Shown: in pieces, positions 18,970 to 27,638 of the stretch | Layout of the letters: each line of letters begins with the position of its first letter | Position numbering within the stretch: the stretch's first letter is position 1 | Assembly (NCBI RefSeq): GCF_000424285.1 | Contig: NZ_AUJP01000003.1 | Location: forward strand, 124,001-188,000 | Reading direction: 5' to 3' | DNA length: 64,000 bases | Source: Butyrivibrio sp. MB2005 | GTDB taxonomy: Bacteria; Bacillota; Clostridia; Lachnospirales; Lachnospiraceae | Position numbers and translations under genes: made by a program | Notes under the pieces: model-generated | The model's database searches: none | Told to the model about the DNA's origin: nothing | Seen by the model: only the letters and a program-made list of their open reading frames with translations

Positions 18970-19000
18970 TTTCTATATTTGTAATATAGGAGGCTTTAAC

Positions 19001-19450
19001 ATGAATCAGAGTTTGTATAATGCAGTTTTTTGTGTTGGCGAACAGAAAATTGATCCATTTGCAGCAGCTAAAATAGATTTTGAAAGAGTAATTGGCGACA
19101 TGAGACTTGGCGGATATGAGATCACATCTCTCAATGTTGCAGAATTTATAGTACTCCACTGGCTCGATGATATGAGAAAGAAGAAAAATGACATAATCGA
19201 TGCCACATCCGGCGTAGACAACCGCGACGCTTATTGTCTGGAGAAGTTTGGCATATCCTTTAAGGATATAGATGCGCTGGAGCCTACCACAGATATAGAG
19301 TGGGATCTTAAGAGCGGACAGGTACTGCTGTTTCTTGGAAGTGAAGTGCAGTACAAGGAAGACGCCTATATGAAGATGTTTGGTGAAGATCTTCAAAAGT
19401 TTTGTCAGGATACCGGCTTTATCTACACAAAGCTTGGTGAAGCAATATAG
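19001..19450 (+). CDS. hypothetical protein, 149 residues
   Basis: I do not recognise this protein. It is acidic, soluble, with no signal peptide or membrane helix, and begins MNQSLYNAVF. The interior includes FERVIGDMRLGGYEITSLN and a C-terminal region FLGSEVQYKEDAYMKMFGED. The ATG is preceded by ATAGGAGGC. An upstream in-frame ATG at 18929 lies inside the hairpin and would add residues unlike the rest. The gene appears to be a single-gene unit, with a -10 element at 18940-18948 and a terminator at 19497. Confidence 0.75.
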   Translation: MNQSLYNAVFCVGEQKIDPFAAAKIDFERVIGDMRLGGYEITSLNVAEFIVLHWLDDMRKKKNDIIDATSGVDNRDAYCLEKFGISFKDIDALEPTTDIEWDLKSGQVLLFLGSEVQYKEDAYMKMFGEDLQKFCQDTGFIYTKLGEAI

Positions 19451-19496
19451 CTAGTATTTTTATTCCTCCTTTTTCTTTTTGTATTTTATTATGAAC

Positions 19497-19540
19497 GAAG
19501 ACGGCTCGACGTGAGTATACCTCCGTCGGGTCTTCTTTTT
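19497..19540 (+). terminator. intrinsic terminator
   Basis: GAAGAC plus CGACG on the left pairs with CGTCG and GTCTTC on the right across a short internal loop, and TTTTT follows. It ends the transcript of the 149-residue gene. Confidence 0.75.
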
Positions 19541-19651
19541 GCCACAAAATATAGTGGTAAAACCTCAGGAAACACCAAATGTTCAGGTACGATTTGAATA
19601 TTAATTTTTTCTTAAGAATAGAGCCAATATATTACATTAATCGTAAAAAAT

Positions 19652-19660
19652 TGCTAGAAT
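19652..19660 (+). promoter_or_regulatory. extended -10 promoter of the CarD-like gene
   Basis: TGCTAGAAT is a TGN-extended -10 with one deviation from TATAAT. Initiation near 19667 would give a leader of about 44 bases before the ATG at 19711. Confidence 0.5.
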
Positions 19661-19710
19661 TATTTTAGTGTCGCTCTGGATTTTGGTAGTTTGAAAATGG
19701 AGGAAAAAAT

Positions 19711-20223
19711 ATGCTAAGTAAAGGAGATTGTGTAGTTTTTGGTAACCATGGACTGTGCGAGGTAAAAGATATCCTTGTTCCGGCATTTTTAGAGAGAGGC
19801 AATGAGACACTGTATTACAGCATGGTCTCAAGCATAGACACTAAAGGAGTAATTTTTGTTCCCGTTGAGGGGGCTGAAGATAAAATGCGTGAAGCTATTG
19901 ATGCAGATGAGGCTGAGGAGCTTATTAATGAGATCGATGAGCTCGAGGTTTATGACATCCCTGCAGGTAAGAAGGCAGAGGCCGTTATTGTTGACGTTAT
20001 TAAGCGCAACAAGGCTCCTGAGATGATGTGCCTTGTTAAGTCACTTAGAGGCATCAAGGCTAAAAGGGCTGCTGAAGGCAAGAAGTTCGCTTCTATGGAT
20101 GAGAAGTATCTTAGTATTGCTGAGAAGCTCCTGTATTCTGAGATGGCTTATTCCATGGAGTCTAAGCTTGATGCAATCAAGGAGCGCGTTACAAATGAGT
20201 TATCACAGCTTACTCTTGCATGA
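19711..20223 (+). CDS. CarD-like transcriptional regulator
   Basis: CarD/CdnL proteins bind RNA polymerase beta subunit and stabilise open promoter complexes. The N-terminal 60 residues (GDCVVFGNHGLCEVKDI, then YYSMVSS and VFVPVE) form the Tudor-like RNA-polymerase-interaction domain shared with Mfd. The C-terminal 100 residues are helical and basic, as in the DNA-binding part. The length of 170 residues is normal. TGGAGGAAA precedes the ATG. It is transcribed alone: a promoter lies at 19652 and a strong bidirectional terminator follows. Its exact regulon cannot be read from the sequence. Confidence 0.88.
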   Translation: MLSKGDCVVFGNHGLCEVKDILVPAFLERGNETLYYSMVSSIDTKGVIFVPVEGAEDKMREAIDADEAEELINEIDELEVYDIPAGKKAEAVIVDVIKRNKAPEMMCLVKSLRGIKAKRAAEGKKFASMDEKYLSIAEKLLYSEMAYSMESKLDAIKERVTNELSQLTLA

Positions 20224-20269
20224 AAGCTTAAACGATTAACCGATAATTTTATATAACATTTAAATATAA

Positions 20270-20306
20270 AAGGCTCCCGATTCGCATAGAATCGGGAGCC
20301 TTAGTT
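20270..20306. terminator. bidirectional intrinsic terminator
   Basis: AAGGCTCCCGATTC (20270-20283) pairs perfectly with GAATCGGGAGCCTT (20289-20302) around GCATA, with a T-rich tail on the + side and an A-rich flank that becomes a T tail on the - side. It separates the converging CarD-like gene and the chemotaxis receptor gene. Confidence 0.9.
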
Positions 20307-20314
20307 TTATCTAT

Positions 20315-22036
20315 TTACGGTTTAAAGTAACTGATAGCTTCAGTCATGTTTTCTGCAAGCTCTTCCAGTTTACCTGCAGCTTCTGTAATGATAGAGAAGG
20401 TAGCATTGAGCTCCTGCATGGAGGCGTTGGTCTCCTGAGAGGATGCGGCATTCTCTTCTGAAACAGCTGACAGATCAGAGATGATATTAAGCAGCTCGTC
20501 CTTGGCATGATTCAGTTCTTCGATTCTGCCGGAGATGTTATCTGTACTCTCTGATACATTATCTACGTTCTCAGCCATGCTCTGCATGTTACCCTTGGTA
20601 TCTGTAAGCTGTGCTTCCTGCTGTTCGAAGTTGCTGTTGAGCTTTTGCATTACTGCAACGGATGCTTCAGAATCTGCTACAAGCTTATCAACGATCTTCT
20701 TGATCTCATCTGCACTGTCAGAACTCTGCTCAGCCAGCTGTCCGATCTCTGTAGCAACAACCGCAAAGCCTTTTCCTGCTTCGCCTGCTCTGGCAGCTTC
20801 GATGGAAGCATTGAGGGACAGGAGGTTAGTCTGGGAAGCGATTGAGGTGATGGCTTCAGAGAACTTGGAAATCTCTTTTGCGGATTCATTGGTGGAATCT
20901 ATGGTCTGACCGATTTCACGAACAGATGCCTGAACCTCTTCACTCTGAGTGATCAGCTTGTTGAGTGCTGCCATTGCAGCTTCGCAGGACTGCTTCATTT
21001 CTGTAGCATAGCTCTGCAACTGATTTACGTTATCAGTAACAATTTCAATATTGTTGCCGATTTCCTGAGTGTTTCCTGCTGCGGTTTCAACGCTCTCAGC
21101 CTGTGATACAGCACCTTTTGAGATTTCATCAACGGCTTCGCTTACCTGGTTGGAAGCATCGGATGCTTTTGATGCTGAGTCGCTTAATTCAATACCGGAG
21201 TTTTTCAGCTCATTAGACATGTCTACTGTCGTTCTGATTACTTCACTGAGCTTATCACTAAGTACCTTTGCTCCATCTGCCAGGAGACCTATTTCATCAT
21301 TACGTTCAATTGAGGCTTCGTCGATTGTGAGGTTAAGGTTACCCTGAGCAAGGAGTCCCAGCTCATCAGCAATGGCTCGCATCTTAACGGAAACAGCGTT
21401 GGCAATTATGAATCCGGTTATTGAAAGAGCAGCTACGAGAACTACTGCAATGAGAACCATTGTGAGAATAACTTTTTGAATGGCTGCCTGAACATCATCG
21501 CCAACTCTTCCTGCAAAAACCATACCTGCGATGGTACCATCATCCTGAAGGACCGGTGCATAGTAGGAATAATACTTTTTAGAAGTACCGGGCACAGAAC
21601 CATCAGGGGTGTAGTATTCATGCTTATTCTGTATTACCTGTTCGCTTGTGGATGCATCACTCTTAAATCCGACAAGTCTCTGGCCGTTTTCCTGAAGAGT
21701 AGTAATGACACGCTCGTCCATATAGAAAAGAGCGTACTGTATTCCGGTCTTTTCATTCAGAGCATCCATCAGTTCCTCGTATTCTTCCATGACGTTTTGT
21801 TCTCCTTTGAAAAGAGAAGTACCATCATAGGACCAGTCACCATCCCAAACAGAATCCATCTCACTCTGAAGATGTTCTGCTGCTACCTTCAGTTCTTCTT
21901 CTACCATAGTGTCATAAGTTTTTTTGAGTTCAACGATACTTATAATAGTAAGAATTGCTGAAATTGCGATAATTGCAGCGATAGCAACTAAGATAAGCTT
22001 TTGAATGAGTTTACCTTTTCGGATCTTTGCTTCCAT
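20315..22036 (-). CDS. methyl-accepting chemotaxis protein
   Basis: This membrane chemoreceptor signals to CheA/CheW. The 573 residues include an N-terminal transmembrane helix (about 15-37), an extracellular single Cache-type ligand domain (about 40-190), a second helix (about 195-217), a HAMP domain and the coiled-coil signalling domain. The conserved hairpin tip is [16 protein letters not shown]. The start MEAKIRKGK at 22036 is preceded on the - strand by AAAGGGGG. A longer reading with nine extra residues lacks support. No other chemotaxis gene is near, so this is a stand-alone receptor. The ligand is unknown. Confidence 0.95.
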   Translation of the reverse strand: MEAKIRKGKLIQKLILVAIAAIIAISAILTIISIVELKKTYDTMVEEELKVAAEHLQSEMDSVWDGDWSYDGTSLFKGEQNVMEEYEELMDALNEKTGIQYALFYMDERVITTLQENGQRLVGFKSDASTSEQVIQNKHEYYTPDGSVPGTSKKYYSYYAPVLQDDGTIAGMVFAGRVGDDVQAAIQKVILTMVLIAVVLVAALSITGFIIANAVSVKMRAIADELGLLAQGNLNLTIDEASIERNDEIGLLADGAKVLSDKLSEVIRTTVDMSNELKNSGIELSDSASKASDASNQVSEAVDEISKGAVSQAESVETAAGNTQEIGNNIEIVTDNVNQLQSYATEMKQSCEAAMAALNKLITQSEEVQASVREIGQTIDSTNESAKEISKFSEAITSIASQTNLLSLNASIEAARAGEAGKGFAVVATEIGQLAEQSSDSADEIKKIVDKLVADSEASVAVMQKLNSNFEQQEAQLTDTKGNMQSMAENVDNVSESTDNISGRIEELNHAKDELLNIISDLSAVSEENAASSQETNASMQELNATFSIITEAAGKLEELAENMTEAISYFKP

Positions 22037-22180
22037 AGAACCCCCTTTTGAACAAACACACATAAGGACTTATGAAATCGTAATTTACTATTATCTATAT
22101 TGTACAACATATATTTTTTTATAATGTAAAATTAGAATTAAAGTTATCAATTTTTTATAAAATTTCTAAATGCTTGTTTG

Positions 22181-22189
22181 TGGTATAAT
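22181..22189 (+). promoter_or_regulatory. extended -10 promoter placing the start site at or just before an ATG
   Basis: TGGTATAAT is a perfect extended -10 element. Its last base is eight bases before the A of the ATG at 22198, so transcription should begin at about 22195-22198. No Shine-Dalgarno sequence can fit, implying a leaderless or near-leaderless mRNA. Confidence 0.65.
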
Positions 22190-22197
22190 TGAGAATT

Positions 22198-23415
22198 ATG
22201 AGCGAAAAAACAATAAAACTATATGACGAAAATGCATACAATAAAGAATTCGAAGCAAGGGTCATGGATTGCAGGCCTGCAAACGGTGATTTTGACGGCT
22301 TTGAGATAATTCTGGACAAGACTCTTTTCTTCCCGGAGGAGGGTGGACAGACACCGGATAAAGGAACAATTCAGGTAAAATCGGAAGCCGGCGAAGGGAC
22401 AGCTGATGGAGATGTGGTGAATGTCCTTGATGTTCAGATAAAGGATGATGTGATAAGCCACTTTACGGATAAGTCAATTGAGCCCGGGACTGTGATAAAG
22501 GGAACCATTGATTTTGCACACAGATTCAGCAATATGCAGCAGCACTCAGGAGAGCATATTTTTTCAGGAATTGTGAACAGCCTATATGGCTATGACAACG
22601 TGGGCTTTCATCTTAGCGATTCCGTGGTGACCATGGATTACAGCGGGCAGCTTTCAAAGGAGGAGCTGGCTGACGTAGAGCTGCGTGTTAACAGGGCGAT
22701 CTATGAAAATGTTCCTATTACCTGCAGATATCCTTCAGCGGATGAACTTGCAAAGCTTGATTACAGAAGTAAAAAAAAGCTTACAGGAGATGTGAGGATT
22801 GTTACGGTCGAGGGATATGATATCTGCGCCTGCTGCGCACCGCATGTGGCAAGGACCGGAGAGATTGGAATTTTGAAAATTGTAAGCTCCCAGAATTACA
22901 AGGGCGGAACAAGAGTCAGCATACTTTGCGGACAAAGAGCTCTTTTGTATTTGGCAGGAATGCATGATATGATAACGGAACTTGCAAATTCACTGACTAC
23001 ATCTGTGGATAGCATTCCGGATCTGATCCATAAACAGCAGGAAGAGATAGCCGCACTTAAAAGATCATTATCGGAGGCAGGAGAAAAAATTCTGCTTAGT
23101 GAGGCGGCGGAGCTACCTGCAGATAGCAAATGTGTTTTCATGTTTGCAGATAAAAACTCTGATGCCAATGTAATAAGACGAGTTGTGACAAAGCTTGTTG
23201 CTGGCAGAGAGGGCTATCTTGGTATCTTTTTCGGAGATGATACTGATGGCTACCGTTTCATAATAGGATGTGGAAACGGTCTTAACAGTAATGATGTTCT
23301 AAATATCCTTAAGGAGAAATTCCAGGTTCGGGGAGGCGGAGCCCCTGCAATGGTTCAGGGAAGTATAAGCGGTGCTTCCAAGGAGGATATTCTTAGCGTG
23401 GCAGCGACGATATAA
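22198..23415 (+). CDS. alanyl-tRNA editing protein, AlaX-like
   Basis: This stand-alone editing protein should hydrolyse Ser- or Gly-mischarged tRNA-Ala. It resembles the editing half of alanyl-tRNA synthetase. The zinc site is complete: HSGEH with histidines at residues 116 and 120, and CAPHV supplying the CX3H pair. A coiled linker and a DHHA1-like C-terminal domain (GGGAPAMVQGS) follow, making it a long-form AlaX of 405 residues. The ATG is at 22198. A TTG nine bases upstream lies within the promoter's transcribed start, so the ATG is preferred. No ribosome-binding site is visible. It is not obviously in an operon with azlC, 57 bases downstream. Confidence 0.92.
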   Translation: MSEKTIKLYDENAYNKEFEARVMDCRPANGDFDGFEIILDKTLFFPEEGGQTPDKGTIQVKSEAGEGTADGDVVNVLDVQIKDDVISHFTDKSIEPGTVIKGTIDFAHRFSNMQQHSGEHIFSGIVNSLYGYDNVGFHLSDSVVTMDYSGQLSKEELADVELRVNRAIYENVPITCRYPSADELAKLDYRSKKKLTGDVRIVTVEGYDICACCAPHVARTGEIGILKIVSSQNYKGGTRVSILCGQRALLYLAGMHDMITELANSLTTSVDSIPDLIHKQQEEIAALKRSLSEAGEKILLSEAAELPADSKCVFMFADKNSDANVIRRVVTKLVAGREGYLGIFFGDDTDGYRFIIGCGNGLNSNDVLNILKEKFQVRGGGAPAMVQGSISGASKEDILSVAATI

Positions 23416-23472
23416 TCTACACTTGCAGCATGCTGCCTTGTAGATTGCTGTAAACGCTATGGAGGAGTGATT

Positions 23473-24189
23473 ATGGAAAAACGGCATGAATTTAGAATGG
23501 GGCTAAGAGATGCGATTCCGATATGCCTTGGTTATCTGGCAGTGTCCTTTGCATTTGGCATACAGGCTTCAGAAGCAGGACTTACAGTTTTTCAGGCATC
23601 GATAATGTCTCTTGCAAATGTAACAAGTGCAGGACAGTTTTCTGCTCTTGACCTTATTTGCAATAACGGAACATATGCAGAGATTGCACTTTTACAGCTT
23701 GTGGTTAACATGAGATATATGCTGATGAGTACGGCGCTTTCGCAAAAGCTTTCATCAAAAGTGGGGACTGTTTCAAGATGTCTTATTGCTTACGGCGTAA
23801 CAGATGAGATATTCGGCCTTAGCGTTACAAGAAAAGGGAAGCTCCATCCGGCATATTCCTACGGTCTTATAATCTGTTCAGTTTTTGGATGGGTGCTGGG
23901 TACCTTCCTTGGAGCCTTTGCCGGACAGATCATGCCACAAAGGATTATAAGTGCTCTTGGACTTGCGATTTACGGAATGTTCATTGCGATTATAATTCCC
24001 GATGCCAGAGAGTCTTTGGCAGTTTTGATGGTAGTTGTTTGCGCAATGGTGTTCAGCACAGTTTTCACATATGCACCTGTGCTCAGAGAGATTTCATCAG
24101 GATTTCGCATTATTATTGTCACAATAGTTGTGGCGGCCGCTGCGGCAGTGTTATCTCCTGTAAACAATGAGGAGGTAACAGATGCATAA
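23473..24189 (+). CDS. azlC: AzlC-type branched-chain amino acid exporter, large subunit
   Basis: AzlC and AzlD form a membrane exporter for branched-chain amino acids and analogues. This 238-residue protein shows the family's N-terminal GLRDAIPICLGYLAVSFAFG and several hydrophobic helices. GGAGGAG precedes the ATG at 23473. A GTG two codons earlier overlaps that site and is not favoured. The 3' end overlaps the azlD start by eight bases, giving translational coupling. Confidence 0.92.
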   Translation: MEKRHEFRMGLRDAIPICLGYLAVSFAFGIQASEAGLTVFQASIMSLANVTSAGQFSALDLICNNGTYAEIALLQLVVNMRYMLMSTALSQKLSSKVGTVSRCLIAYGVTDEIFGLSVTRKGKLHPAYSYGLIICSVFGWVLGTFLGAFAGQIMPQRIISALGLAIYGMFIAIIIPDARESLAVLMVVVCAMVFSTVFTYAPVLREISSGFRIIIVTIVVAAAAAVLSPVNNEEVTDA

Positions 24190-24484
24190 TACATATATTT
24201 ACATTTTGGTAATGGCAGTAGTAACATATCTTGTCAGAATGTTGCCGCTTACACTGATAAGGCGCGAGATAAAAAGTAATTTCGTGAAATCATTTTTGTA
24301 TTACGTGCCCTACGCTACTTTGGCAGCAATGACTTTTCCTGCTATACTTCATGCTTCCGATGACATCAGAGGATCAATTGCAGGCTTTGCGGTTGCCTTG
24401 GTACTGGCTTATAGGAAAAAGAGTCTTCTCACTGTAGCGGCAGTTAGCTGTATTGTAGTATTTGCGGTTGAGTGGTTTATTTGA
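24182..24484 (+). CDS. azlD: AzlD-type branched-chain amino acid exporter, small subunit
   Basis: This 100-residue hydrophobic protein is the AzlD partner of the upstream AzlC. It has three or four membrane segments and the family pattern YLVRMLPLTL near the N-terminus and VPYATLAAMTFPA in the middle. The ATG lies within the last codons of azlC and is preceded by GAGGTAACAG. The length is normal for the family. Confidence 0.92.
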   Translation: MHNTYIYILVMAVVTYLVRMLPLTLIRREIKSNFVKSFLYYVPYATLAAMTFPAILHASDDIRGSIAGFAVALVLAYRKKSLLTVAAVSCIVVFAVEWFI

Positions 24485-24548
24485 CAATAGGGCTCCTGGG
24501 TTTTTATTTTGAAAACATGCCCCTGTCATTTTTCATGGAGGTTTAAAT

Positions 24549-25109
24549 ATGCATATTGGAACAGGTTATGATGTACACCGACTGGTCCCCGACAGGAGGC
24601 TTATTCTTGGGGGAGTTGATATCCCTTATGAAAAGGGGCTCCTTGGACATTCAGATGCGGACGTACTTTTGCATGCCATAAGTGATGCTCTTCTTGGGGC
24701 AGCAGCACTTGGAGATATTGGAAAACATTTCCCGGATTCTGATCCCAAATACAAGGGAGCAGATTCAATAAAGCTTTTGTCAGAGGTTGGCAAAATGCTT
24801 GAGGAGAATGGATATCTTATAGAGAATATTGATTCTACTATTTTATGTCAGGCTCCAAAGCTTAGACCTTATATTGATACCATGCGTCAGAATATTGCAG
24901 ACGCCCTTGGAATCAATATTGAACAGGTAAGCGTAAAAGCAACTACTGAAGAAGGCCTTGGTTTTACAGGGGCAGGCGAGGGTATCGCAGCTCAGGCGGT
25001 TTGTCTTCTTGCAAGTCCCATTGAGTATTACACCAAAAATGTCACATTCCAGACAGGAGAAGCTCCTAAGGGTGGATGCTGCTGCGGTGGCGCTGATAGT
25101 AATGAATGA
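24549..25109 (+). CDS. ispF: 2-C-methyl-D-erythritol 2,4-cyclodiphosphate synthase with Cys-rich tail
   Basis: IspF makes the cyclic diphosphate intermediate in the MEP isoprenoid pathway. The first 157 residues are a complete IspF: GTGYDVHR with zinc-binding Asp and His, [17 protein letters not shown] and [10 protein letters not shown]. Usual family length is about 158. Here the protein runs to 186 residues, with an added tail containing GGCCCGG. The tail's three adjacent cysteines are unusual and suggest metal or cluster binding, but that is inference. TGGAGG precedes the ATG. mrnC follows 13 bases later. Confidence 0.94.
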   Translation: MHIGTGYDVHRLVPDRRLILGGVDIPYEKGLLGHSDADVLLHAISDALLGAAALGDIGKHFPDSDPKYKGADSIKLLSEVGKMLEENGYLIENIDSTILCQAPKLRPYIDTMRQNIADALGINIEQVSVKATTEEGLGFTGAGEGIAAQAVCLLASPIEYYTKNVTFQTGEAPKGGCCCGGADSNE

Positions 25110-25122
25110 GGAATAGGATCGG

Positions 25123-25569
25123 ATGGAAGACATCAATAATATGAATCTTGATCTGGCAGCTGTCGTTAGAAACGAATTCGAGGTTTCCGGTGAACCTATG
25201 AACAGATACAGCCCTCTGGCACTGGCTTTCATGGGGGACAGCGTGTATGAGATCATTATAAGAAGCATCGTTGTTCAGGAAGCAAACAGGCCTGCGGGGC
25301 AGCTAAACAAGATTAAGGTGAAATATGTAAATGCCGCAGCTCAGGCAAAAATAATAGAATACATAGAGCCTTTGTTTACAGATGAAGAGAGCGATGTGTA
25401 TAAGAGAGGCCGAAACGCAAAGTCAGCCACCAGCGCCAAGAACCAGAGCGTAAACGACTACAGGAAGGCCACGGGCTTGGAAGCGCTGTGCGGATATCTT
25501 TATCTAAATGGCGAAATGGACAGACTGATATCCCTTTTGAAAAAGGGAATAGAGGTCATAGAACGATAA
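25123..25569 (+). CDS. mrnC: Mini-ribonuclease III
   Basis: Mini-III is a double-strand-specific RNase that matures 23S rRNA ends in Firmicutes. It consists of the RNase III catalytic domain without the RNA-binding domain. The signature ALAFMGDSVYE near residue 29 supplies the catalytic acidic residues, and YKRGRNAKS and LYLNG match the family. The length of 148 residues is typical. GAGGAATAGG precedes the ATG. rlmB, another 23S rRNA gene, follows 59 bases downstream, as in many Clostridia. Confidence 0.92.
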   Translation: MEDINNMNLDLAAVVRNEFEVSGEPMNRYSPLALAFMGDSVYEIIIRSIVVQEANRPAGQLNKIKVKYVNAAAQAKIIEYIEPLFTDEESDVYKRGRNAKSATSAKNQSVNDYRKATGLEALCGYLYLNGEMDRLISLLKKGIEVIER

Positions 25570-25628
25570 GTGCTTTGTGAAGGCGTAGATGGTAAGAGAC
25601 CACTGCATGTATTTTTCAGGAGATTTAA

Positions 25629-26489
25629 ATGAGAGAAGAAAAACGTAAGAACGGTTTTAAGAAGGATAACCACAATAAGGATAATTTCAAAAAGGGCGGC
25701 AGCAAAAGAGAGAGTTCAAACAGAGATGACTTTTTTGCAGATGAAGCTGTAGGCAGCCTTACCATTGAAGGCAGAAATGCAGTTATAGAAGCAATCCGCA
25801 GCGGTAAATCCATTGATAAGATTCTTGTACTTGATGGATGCCAGGACGGACCTGTGGCTACCATCAGAAAGGAAGCCAAAAAAGCAGGGATAATGCTTAA
25901 GTTTGTTTCAAGAGACAGACTTGATCAGATATCTGAGACAGGTGCTCATCAGGGTGTTATTGCCTATGCGGCAGCTTATGACTATTCCGATATGGAGGAT
26001 ATCTTTAACCTTGCGGAGGAGAGAGGAGAGCCTCCCTTTGTGCTGATTCTTGATAACATTGAGGATCCCCATAATCTTGGCGCTATCGTAAGAACTGCCA
26101 ATATTGCAGGAGCTCATGGGGTTATCATTCCCAAGAACAGAGCAGTGGGACTTACCGCCACAGTTGCCAAGACCAGTGCCGGTGCTCTTAATTACACACC
26201 TGTTGTAAAGGTTACAAATATCGCCAGAACAATTGATGAGCTTAAGGACCGAGGCATGTGGTTTGTATGTGCTGATATGGACGGAAGCCTTATGTATGAC
26301 CTTGATCTTAAGGGCTCCATCGGCCTTGTAATAGGAAATGAGGGTTCAGGTGTCAGCAAGCTTGTCAGAGAAAAATGCGATATGGTTGCATCAATTCCCA
26401 TGAAGGGACAGATAAATTCCCTTAATGCATCAGTGGCAGCAGGCGTTCTTGCTTATGAGATTGTGAGACAGCGAGGATTTAGTAAGTAA
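25629..26489 (+). CDS. rlmB: 23S rRNA (guanosine-2251-2'-O)-methyltransferase RlmB
   Basis: RlmB is a SPOUT-class methyltransferase acting on 23S rRNA G2251. After a basic, low-complexity start of about 38 residues (Lys, Asn, Arg and Ser rich), the substrate-binding domain begins at GRNAVIEAI. The knotted catalytic domain contains DNIEDPHNLGAI, GNEGSGVS and NSLNASVAAG, the three SPOUT motifs. The 286 residues are longer than the usual 245 only because of the basic extension, which probably helps RNA binding. CAGGAGATTTAA precedes the ATG. Confidence 0.94.
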   Translation: MREEKRKNGFKKDNHNKDNFKKGGSKRESSNRDDFFADEAVGSLTIEGRNAVIEAIRSGKSIDKILVLDGCQDGPVATIRKEAKKAGIMLKFVSRDRLDQISETGAHQGVIAYAAAYDYSDMEDIFNLAEERGEPPFVLILDNIEDPHNLGAIVRTANIAGAHGVIIPKNRAVGLTATVAKTSAGALNYTPVVKVTNIARTIDELKDRGMWFVCADMDGSLMYDLDLKGSIGLVIGNEGSGVSKLVREKCDMVASIPMKGQINSLNASVAAGVLAYEIVRQRGFSK

Positions 26490-26561
26490 TCATCAGACAA
26501 AACTGCTAACACTATCTATGACATGTTACTGTAACTAAGCTTCACTTTAAGAGGAGTGCAG

Positions 26562-27191
26562 ATGACAAAAATATCAATGGATGAATCCGACGAAGAGCTT
26601 ATAACAAGGCTCAGGGACGGAGAGTCCGATGTTACAGATTACATAATGAATAAGTACAAGGATATGGTCAGATCCAAGGCTGCTTCTATGTATATTCTGG
26701 GGGCCGACAAGGACGATCTTATCCAGGAGGGTATGATTGGCCTTTTCAAGGCGGTCAGGGACTATGATGCCGGAAGAGATGCAAGCTTTCGTACCTTTGC
26801 CGACCTTTGCGTATCAAGGCAGATGTACACTGCTATCCAGGCATCCAACAGGAAAAAGCATGCGCCTCTTAACAGTTATATTTCCCTTTATTCCAAGAAG
26901 GGAGATTACGATGAGGACAAGGAGTTTTCTCTGGACCAGATTCTTGAGGATATGAAGGACACAGATCCCGAGTCCATGATGATAGATAAGGAAAACACCA
27001 GAGACATCGAAGAGTTCATTGAGAATGGACTTAGCGAATTCGAGCAGTCAGTGTTAGAACTACATATGACGGGCATGAGCTACGTAGAGATTGCCAGGGT
27101 TTTGGGAAAAGATGAAAAGTCCACAGATAATGCTCTTTTCAGATTAAAAAATAAGATACGTAAATATATAAATAAAAATTCGGATAAATGA
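26562..27191 (+). CDS. sigH: RNA polymerase sigma factor SigH (Spo0H-like)
   Basis: SigH directs transition-state and early sporulation transcription in Firmicutes. The 209-residue protein has sigma region 2 (DLIQEGMIGLFKAVRDYD, residues about 50-67) and region 4 helix-turn-helix near the C-terminus (SYVEIARVLGKDEKSTDNALFR pattern). GAGGAG lies six bases before ATG 26562. A GTG within that site is not a likely start. The order mrnC-rlmB-sigH is typical of Clostridia. Whether this organism sporulates cannot be decided from this window. Confidence 0.92.
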   Translation: MTKISMDESDEELITRLRDGESDVTDYIMNKYKDMVRSKAASMYILGADKDDLIQEGMIGLFKAVRDYDAGRDASFRTFADLCVSRQMYTAIQASNRKKHAPLNSYISLYSKKGDYDEDKEFSLDQILEDMKDTDPESMMIDKENTRDIEEFIENGLSEFEQSVLELHMTGMSYVEIARVLGKDEKSTDNALFRLKNKIRKYINKNSDK

Positions 27192-27239
27192 TAATGAGCC
27201 TGATTTCTGTCAGAGAAACAGCGGTTTATAAATTTCTTC

Positions 27240-27268
27240 TTGCGAAGGCAATCATATTATGCTACAAT
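27240..27268 (+). promoter_or_regulatory. promoter for rpmE
   Basis: TTGCGA at 27240-27245 and TACAAT at 27263-27268 are separated by 17 bases, and the -10 carries a TG extension. The leader then contains a small inverted repeat (GCTGT with ACAGC) and a second TATAAT at 27308-27313 closer to the gene. Confidence 0.5.
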
Positions 27269-27358
27269 TAACAAGCTGTTGTGATATGACAGCAATTGTA
27301 ACTATAGTATAATATTTAAAAAAATATTAAGAATCATTGATATAAAAGAGGTGAGAAT

Positions 27359-27568
27359 ATGAGACAGGAAATTCAGCCCGAGTACTATCAGGCAACTGTT
27401 ACTTGCAACTGCGGTAACACATTCACAGTAGGATCTACTAAGAAGGAGATTCACGTAGAAATTTGTTCTAAGTGCCATCCTTTCTATACAGGTACACAGA
27501 AGGCAACAGCTGCTCGCGGACGTATTGATAAGTTCAACCGCAAGTATGGCATGACTTCTAACAACTAA
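27359..27568 (+). CDS. rpmE: 50S ribosomal protein L31 (zinc-binding form)
   Basis: L31 sits on the large ribosomal subunit central protuberance. The 69 residues match the family ([16 protein letters not shown]). The cysteines in CNCG and CSKC identify the zinc-containing C+ type rather than the zinc-free paralogue. AGAGGTGAGAAT precedes the ATG. A strong terminator follows, so it is transcribed as a single gene, consistent with a housekeeping ribosomal protein. Confidence 0.97.
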   Translation: MRQEIQPEYYQATVTCNCGNTFTVGSTKKEIHVEICSKCHPFYTGTQKATAARGRIDKFNRKYGMTSNN

Positions 27569-27586
27569 TTTTACTTGTGATTACGA

Positions 27587-27619
27587 AGAGGCCAAAGCAG
27601 ATGCTTTGGTCTCTTTTTT
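27587..27619 (+). terminator. intrinsic terminator after rpmE
   Basis: AGAGGCCAAAGCA (27587-27599) pairs with TGCTTTGGTCTCT (27602-27614) with one wobble and is followed by TTTTTC. The loop is only two bases, so the innermost pairs probably open. Confidence 0.9.
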
Positions 27620-27638
27620 CTAAGAAAAAGGAGCTATT

